Part shown: positions 36,992 through 50,000 of the stretch, piece by piece
Layout: every line of letters starts with the position of its first letter
Position numbering within the stretch: position 1 is the stretch's first letter
Origin: Phylloscopus collybita
Taxonomy: Eukaryota; Chordata; Aves; Passeriformes; Phylloscopidae
DNA length: 64,000 nucleotides
Reading direction: 5' to 3'
NCBI GenBank assembly: GCA_027886175.1
Contig: JAJNNQ010000009.1
Span: 12,258,501-12,322,500 of the forward strand
The notes under the pieces: model-generated
Seen by the model: the letters and a program-made list of their open reading frames with translations, nothing else
Databases searched by the model: none
Told to the model about the DNA's origin: nothing
Position numbers and translations under genes: made by a program

Positions 36992-39900
36992 GTGAGCCAC
37001 AGAGGGCTGGCTCCCTCCTTACTGTGAAGGCAAAAAATGAGAAAAAAGAAAACCAAACCCACGACAAAATAAAACAAAATGAGAAGAGCTGAAAGGGAGT
37101 AAATAAAGTCAAGACAACAAGCTGATTGCAGGATTCATGCTTTTCAAAGAGGAATATGATTCCGTGCAAGCAAAATTGAAGTCTTTTTTAGCCATTATTA
37201 GCAATTTTGCCAATATTGCACAAAGATATAATTCCTGCTATAACCCCAACTGTGTAAGAGGCAGTGTTCATAACAGCCTCTCCTATGCCTGAGTTGTGAC
37301 CCATAAGGCAGCCTCTGTGAACTGTACTATCTCACTAAGAACAGATTGGAAATCCCCATGCTATTCTGAGAGCTTGAACACCCACGCCAAGAGTACTAGA
37401 AACCTGAAAATATCTGGGCCTTCCTGTGATGCCATGTCAGGTGGCAGCTCAGTCTACATCTGCCTCAACCACAAGTCTATAAATCTGAGGCTCTGCTCAG
37501 GGTAGGATGCAAGAAAAAGATCCTTTTAAAGATCCTTTTATCCTCTACTTCTCATGGATTGGTATTTTGAGGTCAAGTATTTTTAAATATTTATTTTTAG
37601 TACATTAGCATATCTGCTTGCCTACTTAAAATAGTTTGAGAAATATTTAGGGTACAAAAACACAAATACATCTTTAAGGAAGTTCTGGAGTTACCTCCCC
37701 ATCAATGACAGCAGTGTGGAGAGGGGCTGTGGTAAGTTTCTTACAGGGCTCTGATACTCCCTATGTCAAAAAGAAAAAAGTCAAAAATAGTGAAACTTGA
37801 TGGTGAGACAAAGAAAAGAACACTAGAACATCATAAGTTTCTTCCATTTATCTCTAAAAAATTTATCTTTACTTTTAAGCATAAGTTTTACTATCTGTCT
37901 CAAGGAAGCTAACACTGAGTTTAGTCAAGAGGATTTCCTTAACAGGATCTGCAGTGTGATGGAGAAAACTGATCAGGAACCCAACCAGAAATTAGAAACG
38001 GGATTGCATTCTATCAACTCTATTTTATAAATCACCTTCTACACTCTAGAGCTGGTCTCTTCTGGCATATATTTTTTACATGACTGGTAATTTCACAGCT
38101 TCCTTATGGAGTTGTTCCAAATTTATACAAACACTGTGGAAGCCTCTACTAATATTTCTGCATGCTTTCCTACTAGGTTGAGACAGGGAGCACAAAGTTA
38201 GGTGCAAAGAAATCCACCACAATTAAACCAACCCCCTCACAATATGGACAGATTTCTATACCTAACTCATCCTATCCAATTTGCCCTACACAGAAAAAAC
38301 ACATTGTACCCCTTTTCTAAAATCTGCTTCACTTAAATGGCACTAATGCCTTCACAGGGAAGCAGGGAGGAGGGTGCAGGAAGATGACATCTTGGAGACT
38401 GCAGTATCCTCCCCTTGATTGATGTAAGTGCTCCACTGGGGGTATGACTTCAATTCTTTCCTTGAAACATGAATCAAATGAGGCCACAAGCAAATATATT
38501 TCCCTGTCAAACATTTCACTTCCTGGAGACAGTTAAGAGCTGATGTGACATACTGTGCACAGTTTATTTTTGCTTTTGGGCCAGCAAATTGCTGTACTGT
38601 TTTCCAGGCCCTTAACTTTGGTTTGTGTTTGCTGAAAGAAGTGTTGCAGACACACTGGCTGCAAGTCCAGTAGGATTTCTAGCACATTGACTGATCCTAA
38701 GCATTCAGATTAGGAAATGAAAGATCAGTAAACCAAATTTGAGCCAGTGGTGCATGTGTTCCTCTTTGCTTAAGACCTCCAAAGAGCAGACCATGGAGTT
38801 TCTGTCATGTTATCATATTTGTTGCATCATCTAGTCTGCCTTTTAACAAAACTAACAACTGATGCAATTGCCTGGCTTGTGCATACAAAAAAAAAAGAAA
38901 CCCAGAGAACACTCTTGTTCTTCTTTTTTTTTTTTTCCCCTGACCAACGGGCATTTAAAATCTGCAAGTTCAAACATCAGAATTAATTTCTTGTTGAGAA
39001 AAGTAGGACAACAAGCAGTAAGTCTGGCTCACAGACACAGTGGTAATGAATGTCAGAGCTAGGAGCAGACTATGCTCTATAGACCTGGCTGTACATTCAC
39101 TGAAGTAAACAAAACCTAAATTTAATTTTATAAATTTTATCCTAAGTTCCCTGTGCTATAGATGGGGAGAAACAGATGCTGCAGAATCACCAGTGATTTT
39201 GCTGATTTGTGGGAGAGAGCTCATCACCCACCTAATAACAATTTAAAGCAGCTTTTCTTCTATCTGCAGGTTTTAAACATCCATTGAACCAATAACAGAG
39301 TGTCATAGTTATAATATAAAATAACAGGACAAAGTTGTTAAATGACCCTGAACTCTGTCAGGGTTACCTGAATGTTGTAAGAAGCAGTCCTCTGATAGTG
39401 GCTGTGATAATTGTAGGGAATACTGCTGGCATGATAACATTAAAGAAACACTGGGATCTTCCTACTTATGTGACATTATTCTCTTTTATAATAGGTGCCA
39501 CCTCCACTTTCGATTTCTGTGGTACTAAAAATTAACAGAATATACATTTTTGCAGCATTGAAGTACAACTACAATACAGCAAAATATTTTTGAGCACTAA
39601 AGTAGAGAACAAAATACAGAGTACAGAGGTAAAATAAAAATTGAATATTACACTTTTCTCTGACATCCATGTATTGAAACCAAAGGCTGATATAAAACAG
39701 CCCAAGAACCATTTGGCCTCTGAATTTTGCCCTCAGTAAATTTTTAGCAAAAAATATCATATGTAAAAGCAGATAATTCAGAACATGCAGACATAAAGAA
39801 CAAGACTTCATAGAAGATAGTGAAATATTACTACTTATACCAGTGCTGAGGAGGTTCAGTACCCCTGAAGATCCTCAAGAACTTTGCAAACAGCTCCTCT

Positions 39901-40816
39901 CTCATTCAGTCAAGAGTTTGAATGCATAACTAGGTCAGACACACCATAGCAAGGAAATTGTTTCTTGGTAATGGCAATGCCAATGCAAATTTTCCAGCAC
40001 AGGAATGCCAACATGCTTCAGACTTCACCTGGGGAGGAGAAGAGGAAGCAATTTTGTCTCTGCAGTTGTACTGCCCTGGACATCTTTGCAGACTACCTGT
40101 TCATGCCAGCTGTGGTAGTGGTGGTATTTGTGAAGTGGAAAACTTCTTGACACAGAAAAATATTTCACTGCTGTCATTTCCCCCGTCTCTACCTTCCTGA
40201 AGTGCAGAGAAGGAGAAATGTCAGAGGCATTTTGGGATAAGTAACTGCCAGTTGGGCTACTTTGCCTCTTTGTGATTGACTATTTTTTCCTTCCAGTCCA
40301 CTCTGTGTTTCTTTCCGCTCTCATGTGTTGTTTCAGCACAGATATCCCTAGATGCTTAGCTGCCTTCAGCTGTTAGCTGTCTTGTTTGGAGGAAAAAACA
40401 AACTAGCATACGATTTTCTGAATCAATGTTATAACTGTCACACTGCTGATGGTGACCTCCCTGATGTTTTTGGTGTCAATACCAACAGAATGCTTTAGGA
40501 TCTCTTTATTGCCTCAAAATACATAGTTCAATTCCTAAGTGCTTCTTAGTACATATGATTTCTCCCTTTACTTCCATATCTTTCACTGTTTTCCCCTCTT
40601 CCAGGGACAATGATCATTATTTTATCTCATTTATAATCTAGCAGTGGCCAAAAATGTCACTCATCCCTGCATCCACATTTTGCTAGATCAGTTAAACGTA
40701 GATTTAGTGCTGCTAGCAATGCTGCTCCTGTCCTAAAAGACATTGTAATCTAAAGCATCAGGAGGGGTTGATATCAGAATCTGCATTTTAAATTTCATAG
40801 CCAGCCAGGATAATAT

Positions 40817-40856
40817 AATGACTGGACCAGCATCAGTACATGCTGGTCCAGTCATT
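40817..40856. repeat. 40-bp palindrome with 17-bp perfect arms
   Basis: The arms at 40817-40833 and 40840-40856 are exact reverse complements around a six-base loop, CAGTAC. CAGTAC recurs directly after the right arm at about 40857-40862, so the loop sequence appears twice. This arrangement fits a template-switch or foldback event at CAGTAC microhomology. No gene adjoins it. Confidence 0.93.
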
Positions 40857-42992
40857 CAGTACATTCACACCACATACAAATAATATATTTAGATTTATTT
40901 TCCTAAATATAATGATAGACACATTTGTACATATTTAATATCTTCAGATAAGACTGTTTCATAACAGCCTTATCTTTTAATTTTAAACTCACACGTCCAG
41001 GTGAATATTTTTTTGACATTCATAAATTACAATTCAGTAATATTGGTATAAGAGTAGCAATGAGGAATTTAGAAAGCCAACAGGGTATAAAGTGTACCAA
41101 TAACAGAACAGTGCTCCTGACATCTCTACAATATAATGGGGCAGTGCACATAAACCCAAATTAACCTCTTAGAATTTTCATGAGCAGAAAAGGATTTAAT
41201 TAAGGAAGTCAAGGTTCCCTTCCAGTTCCTCCTTCCAAAAAAATCTGGAAAAAATTTGATCTTTGACCTTTATTCGTAAAATGAATTCTACATCATATTT
41301 CTGCATATAGCTCTCTAAGGAGAATCAAGTTTACACTTCCCTCCCAATCCAAACCATAACAGTGCTTAATTAGGTGATAATTTATGTAGTACTTAGCATG
41401 AACGTTTGACACTTGCTGAAATAGGCTGCATGAGTGTACATATGTTATCACCTGACTACATCAAGTAACAGAACCTATGCACTGGTCAGGTATCTTGGGC
41501 TTTATAAGGTATCAAGTAACATTTATAATCCTTTGTGCCTAAATTTCTAGTAGGTTGGGCCTGTCTCCAGTGCCCATTAATATATGTATGTCTGTATGTA
41601 GCACTGCTTATAAGATCTTCAAAACAGCAGCAGATAAGGGAAACAGATGTCAAGACAATCTGCAACAGGGCTGTCCAGAACTGTGTCACTCTGCTCAGCT
41701 TTAAGTGCACAGCTGACAAACATTTATTTTTTGCTTACCCAATATGAGTAAAAACATGGAACTGAGCTTTTTTCCTACCAAAGTTATATCTTGAGTAATT
41801 TTAACTATACTAATCCAACCAACTTCTTTTTAACAGTGTATAGAGAATTTTCATACAAGGCTTTTTTTTCTCTACCCCTGCAGTCATACTGTTCTTTTAG
41901 GTTGAATAGTAACATTTTGATGGAGCTGCTGTTTTTCTAAATGGTAGTTTACTTTGAGCACATTTGGCTCATTTTTCTTTGGGCAGTCAAAGCCAGACCC
42001 TCAAATTGTGCAAGATTTGATAAGAGAACAGACATTAATTCATACATTTTCTCTGTTGAGCAGCTTTAGTAAACAACAGGTAATATTACATCCCTTCTTT
42101 AGAATCAAGGATGCTGAGTTACCTTGAACATGTCTAAATAGAGATTTGTACCCGTTTTCCTAATTATACTTTCCTTCTCTCTACCTAGTAACAATTAATG
42201 GTATCTCACTCATTGCTATGAAAATAAACTCAGATCTTACATGCAAACATGTTCAGCATGTTATGCAAGCATGTGTCATACAGAGATAAAATTAAATTAA
42301 CAAGTGCTGATTAATTGTATTCTACTTTGGTTCACATATATTTATTAGGTTTCTTACATCAATTTTGATATTCCTATTTGTATTTATTAATAGTCTCATT
42401 GTTTATGAGAATAATAGAGACAGTGTAATCCTTTGTACTGTTTTTTATAAATTTCAGAAATTTCTTTACAATATCAAGAAAATGCAACAACCACCGTAAT
42501 TTCTGTGTTCTGCTAAGTTGTACCATAATGGTTACAGTCTGGTAAACATTTTGTTGATTTTTTTTTTCCACACAAAGCTATAGGTCAGCCTCTAGAAAAC
42601 TGCTGTCACCATGAAAAGAATCTGAGATATGGTGGAAAAAAAATGAAACCAAGATGTTTAGGGAGTCAAATTAATGTGATGGTATCTTTTCAAATAATTT
42701 TAAGTGTGGTTAAACACCAGAATTCCTCCACTACTCCTCTAGCAGAATATTAAGCATACAAAAGGATTAAAAACTGCTTGTAAGTAATAAATAGTAAAAC
42801 ATTCTATTTTCTTGTCAAAATATCAATTTAAATGTACTTTAGAATTTTTTACCAGTCTTTGCTAGCCAGCTATTTATGGTTAAGCTCCTTGTAGTGTTTT
42901 AAGACAGATGATACCTAAGCACCTGTATTCTTGGTAGCTTAATTCAAAATGTAATTCAAATGCAAATTAGGTTAATGCAAACTGTATTGCTA
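40857..42992. other. Unique non-coding DNA
   Basis: I see no gene, mobile element or prominent repeat. Ordinary short A/T runs are present. Confidence 0.55.
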
Positions 42993-43555
42993 CATCATAG
43001 TTTAACCCCAGTCAGCAGCCAAGCCCCACACAGCCATTCACTCACTGCCACCAGCAGGATCAGGGAGAGAAACAGAAGGGTAGAAGGAAAAGGCATAAGT
43101 TGAGACAGTTTAATAGGGAAAGCAAAAGCCACACACACAAGCAAATCCAAACAAGGAATTATGTCACTGCTTCCCATGAGCAGGAAGGTGCTCAGCCATC
43201 TCCAGGACAACAGGGCCACATCACACATAACAGTGACCTGAGAAAAATGCCATCACTCCACATGTACCCCTCTTCTTCTTTCTTCTCCCCTACTTTAAAC
43301 AGTGAGCACAATTTCCCATGATCTGGAATATCCCTTTGGTCAGTTTGGGTCACCTATCCCAGCTGTGCCTCCTCCCAAATTCCCAAGCACCCCCAACTCT
43401 TTGCCAGTGTGGCAGCACAAAAAGCAGAAAAAGCCTTAGCTCTGTGTAAGCCCTGCTCAGCAATTACTGTGTATCCATTATTACTGTGTTCAAAACACAG
43501 CCCTGTGACAGCCACTGTGAAGAAAATCAATTCTACCCCAACCAAAACCAGCACA
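42993..43555 (-). mobile_element. Solo ERVL-type LTR, antisense
   Basis: Read on the minus strand the element begins TGTGCTGGTTTTGGTTGGGG and ends near GGGGTTAAACTATGATG. Both are close to the ends of a common avian ERVL-class LTR. Further landmarks in order are TTGCTGAGCAGGGCTTACAC, CCAAACTGACCAAAGGGATA, CTGGAGATGGCTGAGCACCT and the polyadenylation context CCTATTAAACTGTC. The length of about 563 bp is normal. No internal retroviral genes adjoin it, so it is a solo LTR. The terminal CA appears mutated and I find no clean target-site duplication, which suggests moderate age. Several 70-80 codon frames inside it are not genes. Confidence 0.9.
43109..43114 (-). terminator. Polyadenylation signal of the antisense LTR
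   Basis: TTTAAT on the plus strand is ATTAAA on the minus strand, within the usual CCTATTAAACTG context of this LTR family. Confidence 0.65.
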
Positions 43556-45388
43556 TACTGCACAAATTTATTTCATTAACCAACAGTGATGCTGGTTGTG
43601 AAATAATTGAACTCATCAGCCATTTTAACAAAGGCAAGAAATACTTAATGAGTTTGCTGATTTTTTGTCACAAATTAAATATTTCATAGTAAGTCATCAG
43701 TCTTTGAAGAAGGAAAACTATGAATTGAACCTTGTGTTCATTCTGTAGACTTCACCGACCTGTCTTTCACCAACAAAAGGGGCAAAATGAATGGGAGATT
43801 ACCTTGAATGTAGTGACCTCATGACAAACAGACACCTGAACTTGATTCTGAAATTCCTGCAACTCCAACTCTGGTCCAGACTGTCCCGAGCAGGGTCTGG
43901 TTCTCCAACACCTTGCAGACAGCATCGTTTTTCACACTGTGCAATATGATGCCATACTATTTTAACCACAAAACAGACCCTTGTTCCACCAGGCTAAGTA
44001 ATTTTAAAAAATGGAGGACAACATTTAATTAATCCCAGCATGTGTCCTTGGATATCCTCTTCTTTACAAATCACAAATTACTGAGAGGACTAGCAAGCTA
44101 GAGTTGTAGCACACCACCAAGACACTGTTAAGATGCCTTCCAGACCACTTTGGTTTGCTCTTCTCAGTTACTAGCCAAAAGGAAAAAGGGAAATCCAGCT
44201 ACTGATGCAATTCAAGGCAGAGCAGACATTCCCTGGTTTTTTATATTGTTATTCTTGAAACTGATTCTAATTTTGTAGAGTATCTGTGAATAGAGAAAGA
44301 CAGAAGTTTCTCTTTTTTCACCACCTATCAGACTTGTTTGGATGTCTTCCCCATACAGACAAGAGAAGCTGGGTTATTCCTGGGTCTAGACAAGGAGCTT
44401 TAATCTTACTTCACCACGTTAAAATAAAATAAATAAATAAATTTTAAAAAGCAGCTACTGGGAAGAGTGTTGAGAAGCAATGGCCCATTTATATTCTGTC
44501 TACAACTTAGCATAAGACCACAAAGCATATAATTCCAGGGGACTCAATTCAAAGCAAAATGTTTAAGCCTCTGCACTGAAGAACTTTATGCATGGCCAGA
44601 GAAAACAGAGAACAACAACTTTCCACAGTGTTTAGCTGCTTTGCTTGTGCTTCCATGATACAGAGGCCAAACATACAGTAATTTTAACTGAATCAAGTCC
44701 AAGACTTGTCTAAGTGTATCCACTGAAAATGAAACCGACCTTGGGGAGAAAAAGAAATGGCAGAGCAGTGAAAACATCTTGTGCCTTAAGGACACACATA
44801 GAGAAAGCAGCAGCAGCTCATGACTCCTCTCAAAATAATAACTAGGGTTATTATTTACCAGACATAAGTGACCTTTCTTCTCGCACAGTAAGTCTCTGGT
44901 GCCAGCAAAGGCAGACAAGGTAACTAAAATAAGTATTCTGAAAGAGAACAGGAGCGAGTATTCAAGACGATGCTAGTATGACAGGAAACAAGAGCAGGAG
45001 ATTCTCTCGCTCCTTCTGAAATGGAAAGAATGATTTATCATGGGCAACTAAATAAGAAAAACAGATCATGCCAACAGAGAGCAATTGGTAGAACTTCTGG
45101 CATGAGTAGGGATATTGAAGTAATGATGATGGTAATGGCTTTATTTTAGATTCTAAAATTATCTTTGTGGTCCTCAAAGTATCATTTATATAAAAATCAT
45201 AAAGTGGTATTGAGAATCTGTAGTCAAAATCCCCTCAAGCCTACTTGTCTATTCCCAAACATAAAAAAAATAACTACAAGGTTACATGTAGAACATCCTT
45301 ATTTTCCAACATTTGCCTAACAAGTGGACAGACCATATTACTCATCCAAAGAATCACCTCCCACGAGTTATGCCTCTTTCCACTTCAG
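43556..45388. other. Unique non-coding DNA
   Basis: No gene is seen. A short AAAT repeat lies at about 44424-44445. The open frames, including a 110-codon minus-strand frame at 44586-44918, have no recognisable domain. Confidence 0.5.
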
Positions 45389-45512
45389 TTTGGTTTTTTG
45401 GGGGGTTTTTTTGTTGTTTTTTTTTTTTGGGGGGGGGGTGTTTGTTTTTTTTGTGTGTGTGTGTGTGTTTGTTTGGGTTTGTTTTGTTTTTTGTGTGTGT
45501 GTGTGTGTGTAC
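45389..45512 (+). repeat. T/G low-complexity tract with long G runs and (GT)n
   Basis: The tract is made only of T and G for more than 110 bases. It holds G runs of 6 (about 45400-45405), 10 (about 45429-45438) and 3 (about 45474-45476). Two (GT)n stretches follow at about 45452-45468 and 45493-45510. The several overlapping 90-160 codon frames across it (Cys/Val/Phe repeats on the plus strand, Thr/His/Lys repeats on the minus strand) are artefacts. The G runs could contribute to a G-quadruplex and the GT runs to left-handed DNA. Confidence 0.95.
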
Positions 45513-46175
45513 AGATCTGAAAGGTGTCCTACATTTTCTTTTTTCCTCTCCTTTGCCAATCCCTCTTGCTCTCTGCCACTTTCTCTTACAAGAGGTTCAT
45601 ATAACTTACAGTTCACCTCTTTCCTCAAGAGAAGGAAAAGGGGGAAAGGAGAGAAAAAACTTCCTGTATTACCTCTTTTCCTGGATTCATTGGCTTGGCT
45701 GGAAAGGGGACAGGAACTCATGTGTCATGAGCTACCAAACTGTCCAGACATCTTCATAGCTGCAAGCATGGCAGAGTCCAGTCCCACTGCAGTGTGCCAC
45801 AGCAGTAGAACTTAGCTGTTAATAAAGGTTCTGATCTGCTGCAAAATTCTGAATACTTGAACAAATACAAATATGCTTCAGTTTTGCAGGTTTTTCTTTA
45901 GTAATTAAGTTTTCCCTATGTCTTTTCTCCTAATTTTTTCAAAGCATGCCAAATAGTAATTCTGCATGACAGTTTTATCACCTGCATAACATTTCAAATG
46001 AAATGTTTTATTGCATATGATGCTGTTTAAACACTTACCATATACTCTTCAGTCCTACAATTTTCAATGTGTTCTGCCTATATTAAAAAATATTAGTAGA
46101 CAGTTGGGGTGTGTACTGTTTTTTTCAATTTTTAAGTGTTAAAGTAGTAATAAACATATAGTATATTGCAAATAC

Positions 46176-46176
<1 letters not shown>

Positions 46177-46209
<33 letters not shown>
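46177..46209. repeat. (AT)n microsatellite
   Basis: About 16 uninterrupted AT dinucleotides. It is very likely to be polymorphic in length. Confidence 0.95.
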
Positions 46210-46213
<4 letters not shown>

Positions 46214-47295
46214 GTTCCTGTGTTTTTAAGAATTTTTTTTTGCATTGCCATAGTTAACCTTGTCACGTTTTCCATTGCAAACTTAATGTTAGGGTTTATA
46301 ACTTCTCCATAAAATATGTCCTTCAGTAGGAAATATGACATTTAATTCTCCAGCAGAAGAGGTGGGGTTTTTCCTTACAAAACCAGATTAATAAAATAAT
46401 AGTTTAGCAAACATTTATAGTAGTCAGAAATGAAGTGACAAAAAGCCTTTGAAGCTTGGATTTCTTCTCTTAGACTGCTGAAAAGGTTTAATGTAAAAAA
46501 AAATCCAATTCTGAACTGGAATATAAACACAACACATTTTTTTTCACTCTAACCCAAAATAAGAGCTTTCCAATATCAACTACTACTGATTAGTTAGAAG
46601 CACTTTTTGACTCCACCAGAAAGCAAAAGAAATAGTATTGGTTCATTGTCTGTCTAGATCGCTAATAATTTCAGCAGTCAAACATAACAGCCCAGACTAA
46701 TTAAAACTTTTTGATCTTACTAAATTAGAGCTAACATCATAATGATAGTCCATCCCTGATTCTATGCTTCTTATACCTTTTCAATACTCTACAGTCCATG
46801 ATAAAAAAGAATTTTTTTTCTCCCCCTCTACAAATGTTCTACTAAAAACATATTGCTTGCCACTATTCCTGTTTCTAAACAGAGCAATAAAATAAAGTAT
46901 AAGACAAGTTATGCAAGATAAAAGCATAGATGAAATAAAAACTCAGATGGTTTCTTGATAATTTATATTTTTCATAAGCAGGAATAATGTGTGAGTGAGT
47001 CAAGTATCAGAATTCTAAGCCTATTGCAGCTTTTAGGTTCAGGCCTATGCATGATAAGTGCTATTTTTACAAAACTTATACAGCTTTATTTTCAATTTAT
47101 CACATACTTACTGCCAGCAGTTTTCCTCAACTACAGTGGTTTCCAGATTAATCTATCCCTGCATTGCCAAATTTGATGACCTTTATTGCAAGCTACCCAA
47201 CAAATGCTTTCTTCAAATTCTTTTTTTTCTTCTGAGCAGTAAGATTCTTAGCTTTCATTCTTTCCAAACATAACAGTATGATTCACAACCTGATT

Positions 47296-47311
47296 AAAAA
47301 AAAAAAAAAAA
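47296..47311. repeat. Poly(A) tract
   Basis: A short A run in otherwise unique DNA, with no retroposon body identified. Confidence 0.8.
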
Positions 47312-47911
47312 GTTTCAAAAATGCCCTGATTTTGAGTCTTTAAAAGACAATATGGGTCCTATATTTATTATCTTGAAAATTCCCCAAACTCATGACATTC
47401 CAGACTTGACTGATGATCTGTGAATGCTTTCAGGTTAGCAATGCTCTACTATGTGTTACTCAAATTCCTGTCTGACCACTACATCCACCAGCTACTTGGT
47501 CTTTGATCTTTCTTCCACAAATTTCACCTAAAATTTTCAGGTTTATAACTGAAATAGCTTTTTCTTTAACTCAGGACTTGTTGTACCTATATTCCAGCTA
47601 AACTTTAAAATGGCTCCCGAAGTCTATGGTTGCTCCAGTTCACATGGATTACTAAGCAGGAGCTGTGGATTTTGTCTCTGTTGCGCTTTGTCTTCTGCTT
47701 TTTTTGGCATTTTTACATTTTTACATTACAAAGAAATAGTACATAAATTAACAGAGCTGTGTTTTGCTCATGTAGATGAGCCCAGTTTTTCTATTTTGTT
47801 AGAATCACGTTTTTCTTCAGTTTCTCCTTGAGTGACCTAGCTTCCAACTCATACAATGTGATTACATTCTTTTTTGCCTTTCCTTCTGGCCTCTACCACC
47901 AGGAAATTATT

Positions 47912-47985
47912 TATTTTTATATATATATTATGTATTGTATATTATATATAGATTATTTTATATATTATTATATATAATTTACTAA
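47912..47985. repeat. AT-rich degenerate TATA tract
   Basis: Irregular TATA, TTATA and ATTATATATA units form a low-complexity tract like the one at 1305-1430. Confidence 0.85.
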
Positions 47986-49981
47986 CAAAAGCACAGGTTT
48001 TAAAGCATGCACCAAGAAAATGAAACACTTTCTAGGAAGACAATATTTGTCCATAGTTTAATTTTACACTGTTGGAGGTCATCCTCATATGGGATGTTGA
48101 ATTTATAACGAGACCTGACAAACATGAAATAGAACACCAGAAGAGATTTAACCTACCAATGACACATCACAAGTCCTTAATTTCCTGATTGCCCATTATA
48201 TGCTCATGGAGCATGTTTCATTTCTAACCAAACATAGTAAATGTATATCATTCCTGATTTAAAGTCAAATTTCTGAAAGCTGTCAAAATTGTGGTTCAAA
48301 CTAGCCATGTGGTCAATAAAGAGCGTCTTGTTTTAATATTCTAAAAATTCTTTTGGGAAGCAATTGTGTAGAAAACCAGCAACATCTTATGATGGAAAGG
48401 CCTGAAAGGATGTGTCTGGCCATGGATAAACACCAAAAGAAATGCCTTACCATTAGTTGTTGATAATCTCTGTCCTAAATAAATAAAGAGTAAAACCAGA
48501 ATTAACACTTCTTAATTTGCATATGAAATTTAGTCACTCAAACAGCTATACAGACTTTGCTATATAATATTGTTTGGACTGCTTCAAGTTACATCACCAA
48601 GATCCTTTTGTTGTGGATGATAGATAGGTGCTTCCAGGAGTTGGGATCAAATCACCATCCAACTCCCACTTCTTGGACTATACCCTAAATATGCTCCTAT
48701 TAAAAGAAATATAAACAAAGTGGGAATTAGCAGCAACATTGCTTTCCACTCCTCTTAAACTCTTGAAATAAAGTTTTGTCCAAACAGTGGAAGTCTACAA
48801 CTGGATTCTGCTCATCTAAGCCATAACAGTCCTGATCACCTGTGTGTCTCTGCAAACATGTCTACAAGAATATGGAGATATTTTAGGTACTTCTAGGTGA
48901 TAGTGTTTGACAATAGGAAGTTCAAACTTTTGGCCTGGTATCAGCATCTCCCAGACACCACTTGGGAACTGCTTAGAGAATAACATTGACTGGGGGTTTT
49001 TTCTCAGTGAGGGCAATCTCTTTTTCAAGGAAGAAAGGAAAAAGTTTGGCCTAAACCATTTTTTAAACTGCTTCTCTCCACACACACACAAGCTCTGAAT
49101 CTAGGAGTGGAACATCAACTGAGAAACGGGCTTTTTGGTTTTGAAATACCACATCCCAAATCAACACCTTGTGGAAAAACAGAAAAGAAATAACTTAATT
49201 AAAAAGAAAACAAAATCATCGACAATAGAACCACATTGGTTTCCACCAAGTAAAAGAAGGTATCTGCAACATGATGCTATACAACCATGATGAGAAAGCT
49301 TACTATTATTTTATTTCTTACTATATTATACACTTAAAAGAGACATGAAGTATTTACACAGCATGACTGCACTTTTACGTCTTCAAGGGATTAATTTAAC
49401 ACAATCCAAATAGCTAAGTGTTAAGGTTGATCTATCACAAATCCTTTACAAACCACAGATTTAGCTTTAATAATGAGAAGACTATTTAGCCCCATTCCCT
49501 ACCCAAAAACAATTCTTTGGCTTTGAAAGACTGATGATTTATATACGGAAATATTTGTTCTCTCCTTGTCTCTTTCTTCCCAGCACTACCATCTATCACA
49601 CCTATGATGAATTTAGACTAAGGCAAGTCTAAATGAAGTGAGAGGAAAGGTAGAAAGAACTTCTTGAAAAATAATTAGTTCTAAATTCACCAGGAAAGTG
49701 AATCTAGGTTTTGTTTCCTATGAAAAGCGTTAAAAGAACTTGTGGACATACAGTAGGATGTGAACTGTAATAAATCATGCTCTTAACTCTGCTATTTGTC
49801 TTCTTTAATTTTCCATTAGTGAACAAATGATTCGTTTTTCCCTTTGGAGAGCTACAAACTACAGAACTTACAACAATTTAACAAGAAATAACACCAGAGA
49901 AAAAAGAAATACCAGAGTGGTTCCACTTGCTTCCACTTTCTCAAATAAAATTTTTATCAAAATAGCATACCTATTTTCAGA

Positions 49982-50000
49982 CAAAAAAAAAAAAAAAAAA
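49982..50000. repeat. Poly(A) tract
   Basis: A run of about 18 A residues, followed by GGAAAAATAA. No element body is recognised. Confidence 0.85.

Larger units (their letters stand above)
34421..40816. other. Mostly unique non-coding DNA
   Basis: No gene is supported apart from a possible small exon at 36934-36991. A poly(A)/GAAA tract lies at 35221-35265. A short direct repeat of GATCCTTTTA words lies near 37519-37540. A pair of A and T runs lies at about 38887-38937. No mobile element is recognised. Confidence 0.5.

Noticed and set aside
42995..43563. Open frames of 69-77 codons on the minus strand
   Set aside because: They lie inside the antisense ERVL-type LTR, which is non-coding.
45313..45815. 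Long overlapping frames of 148 and 163 codons and an antisense 117-codon frame
   Set aside because: All run through the T/G low-complexity tract. The repeated Cys/Val or Thr/His residues are translations of (GT)n.
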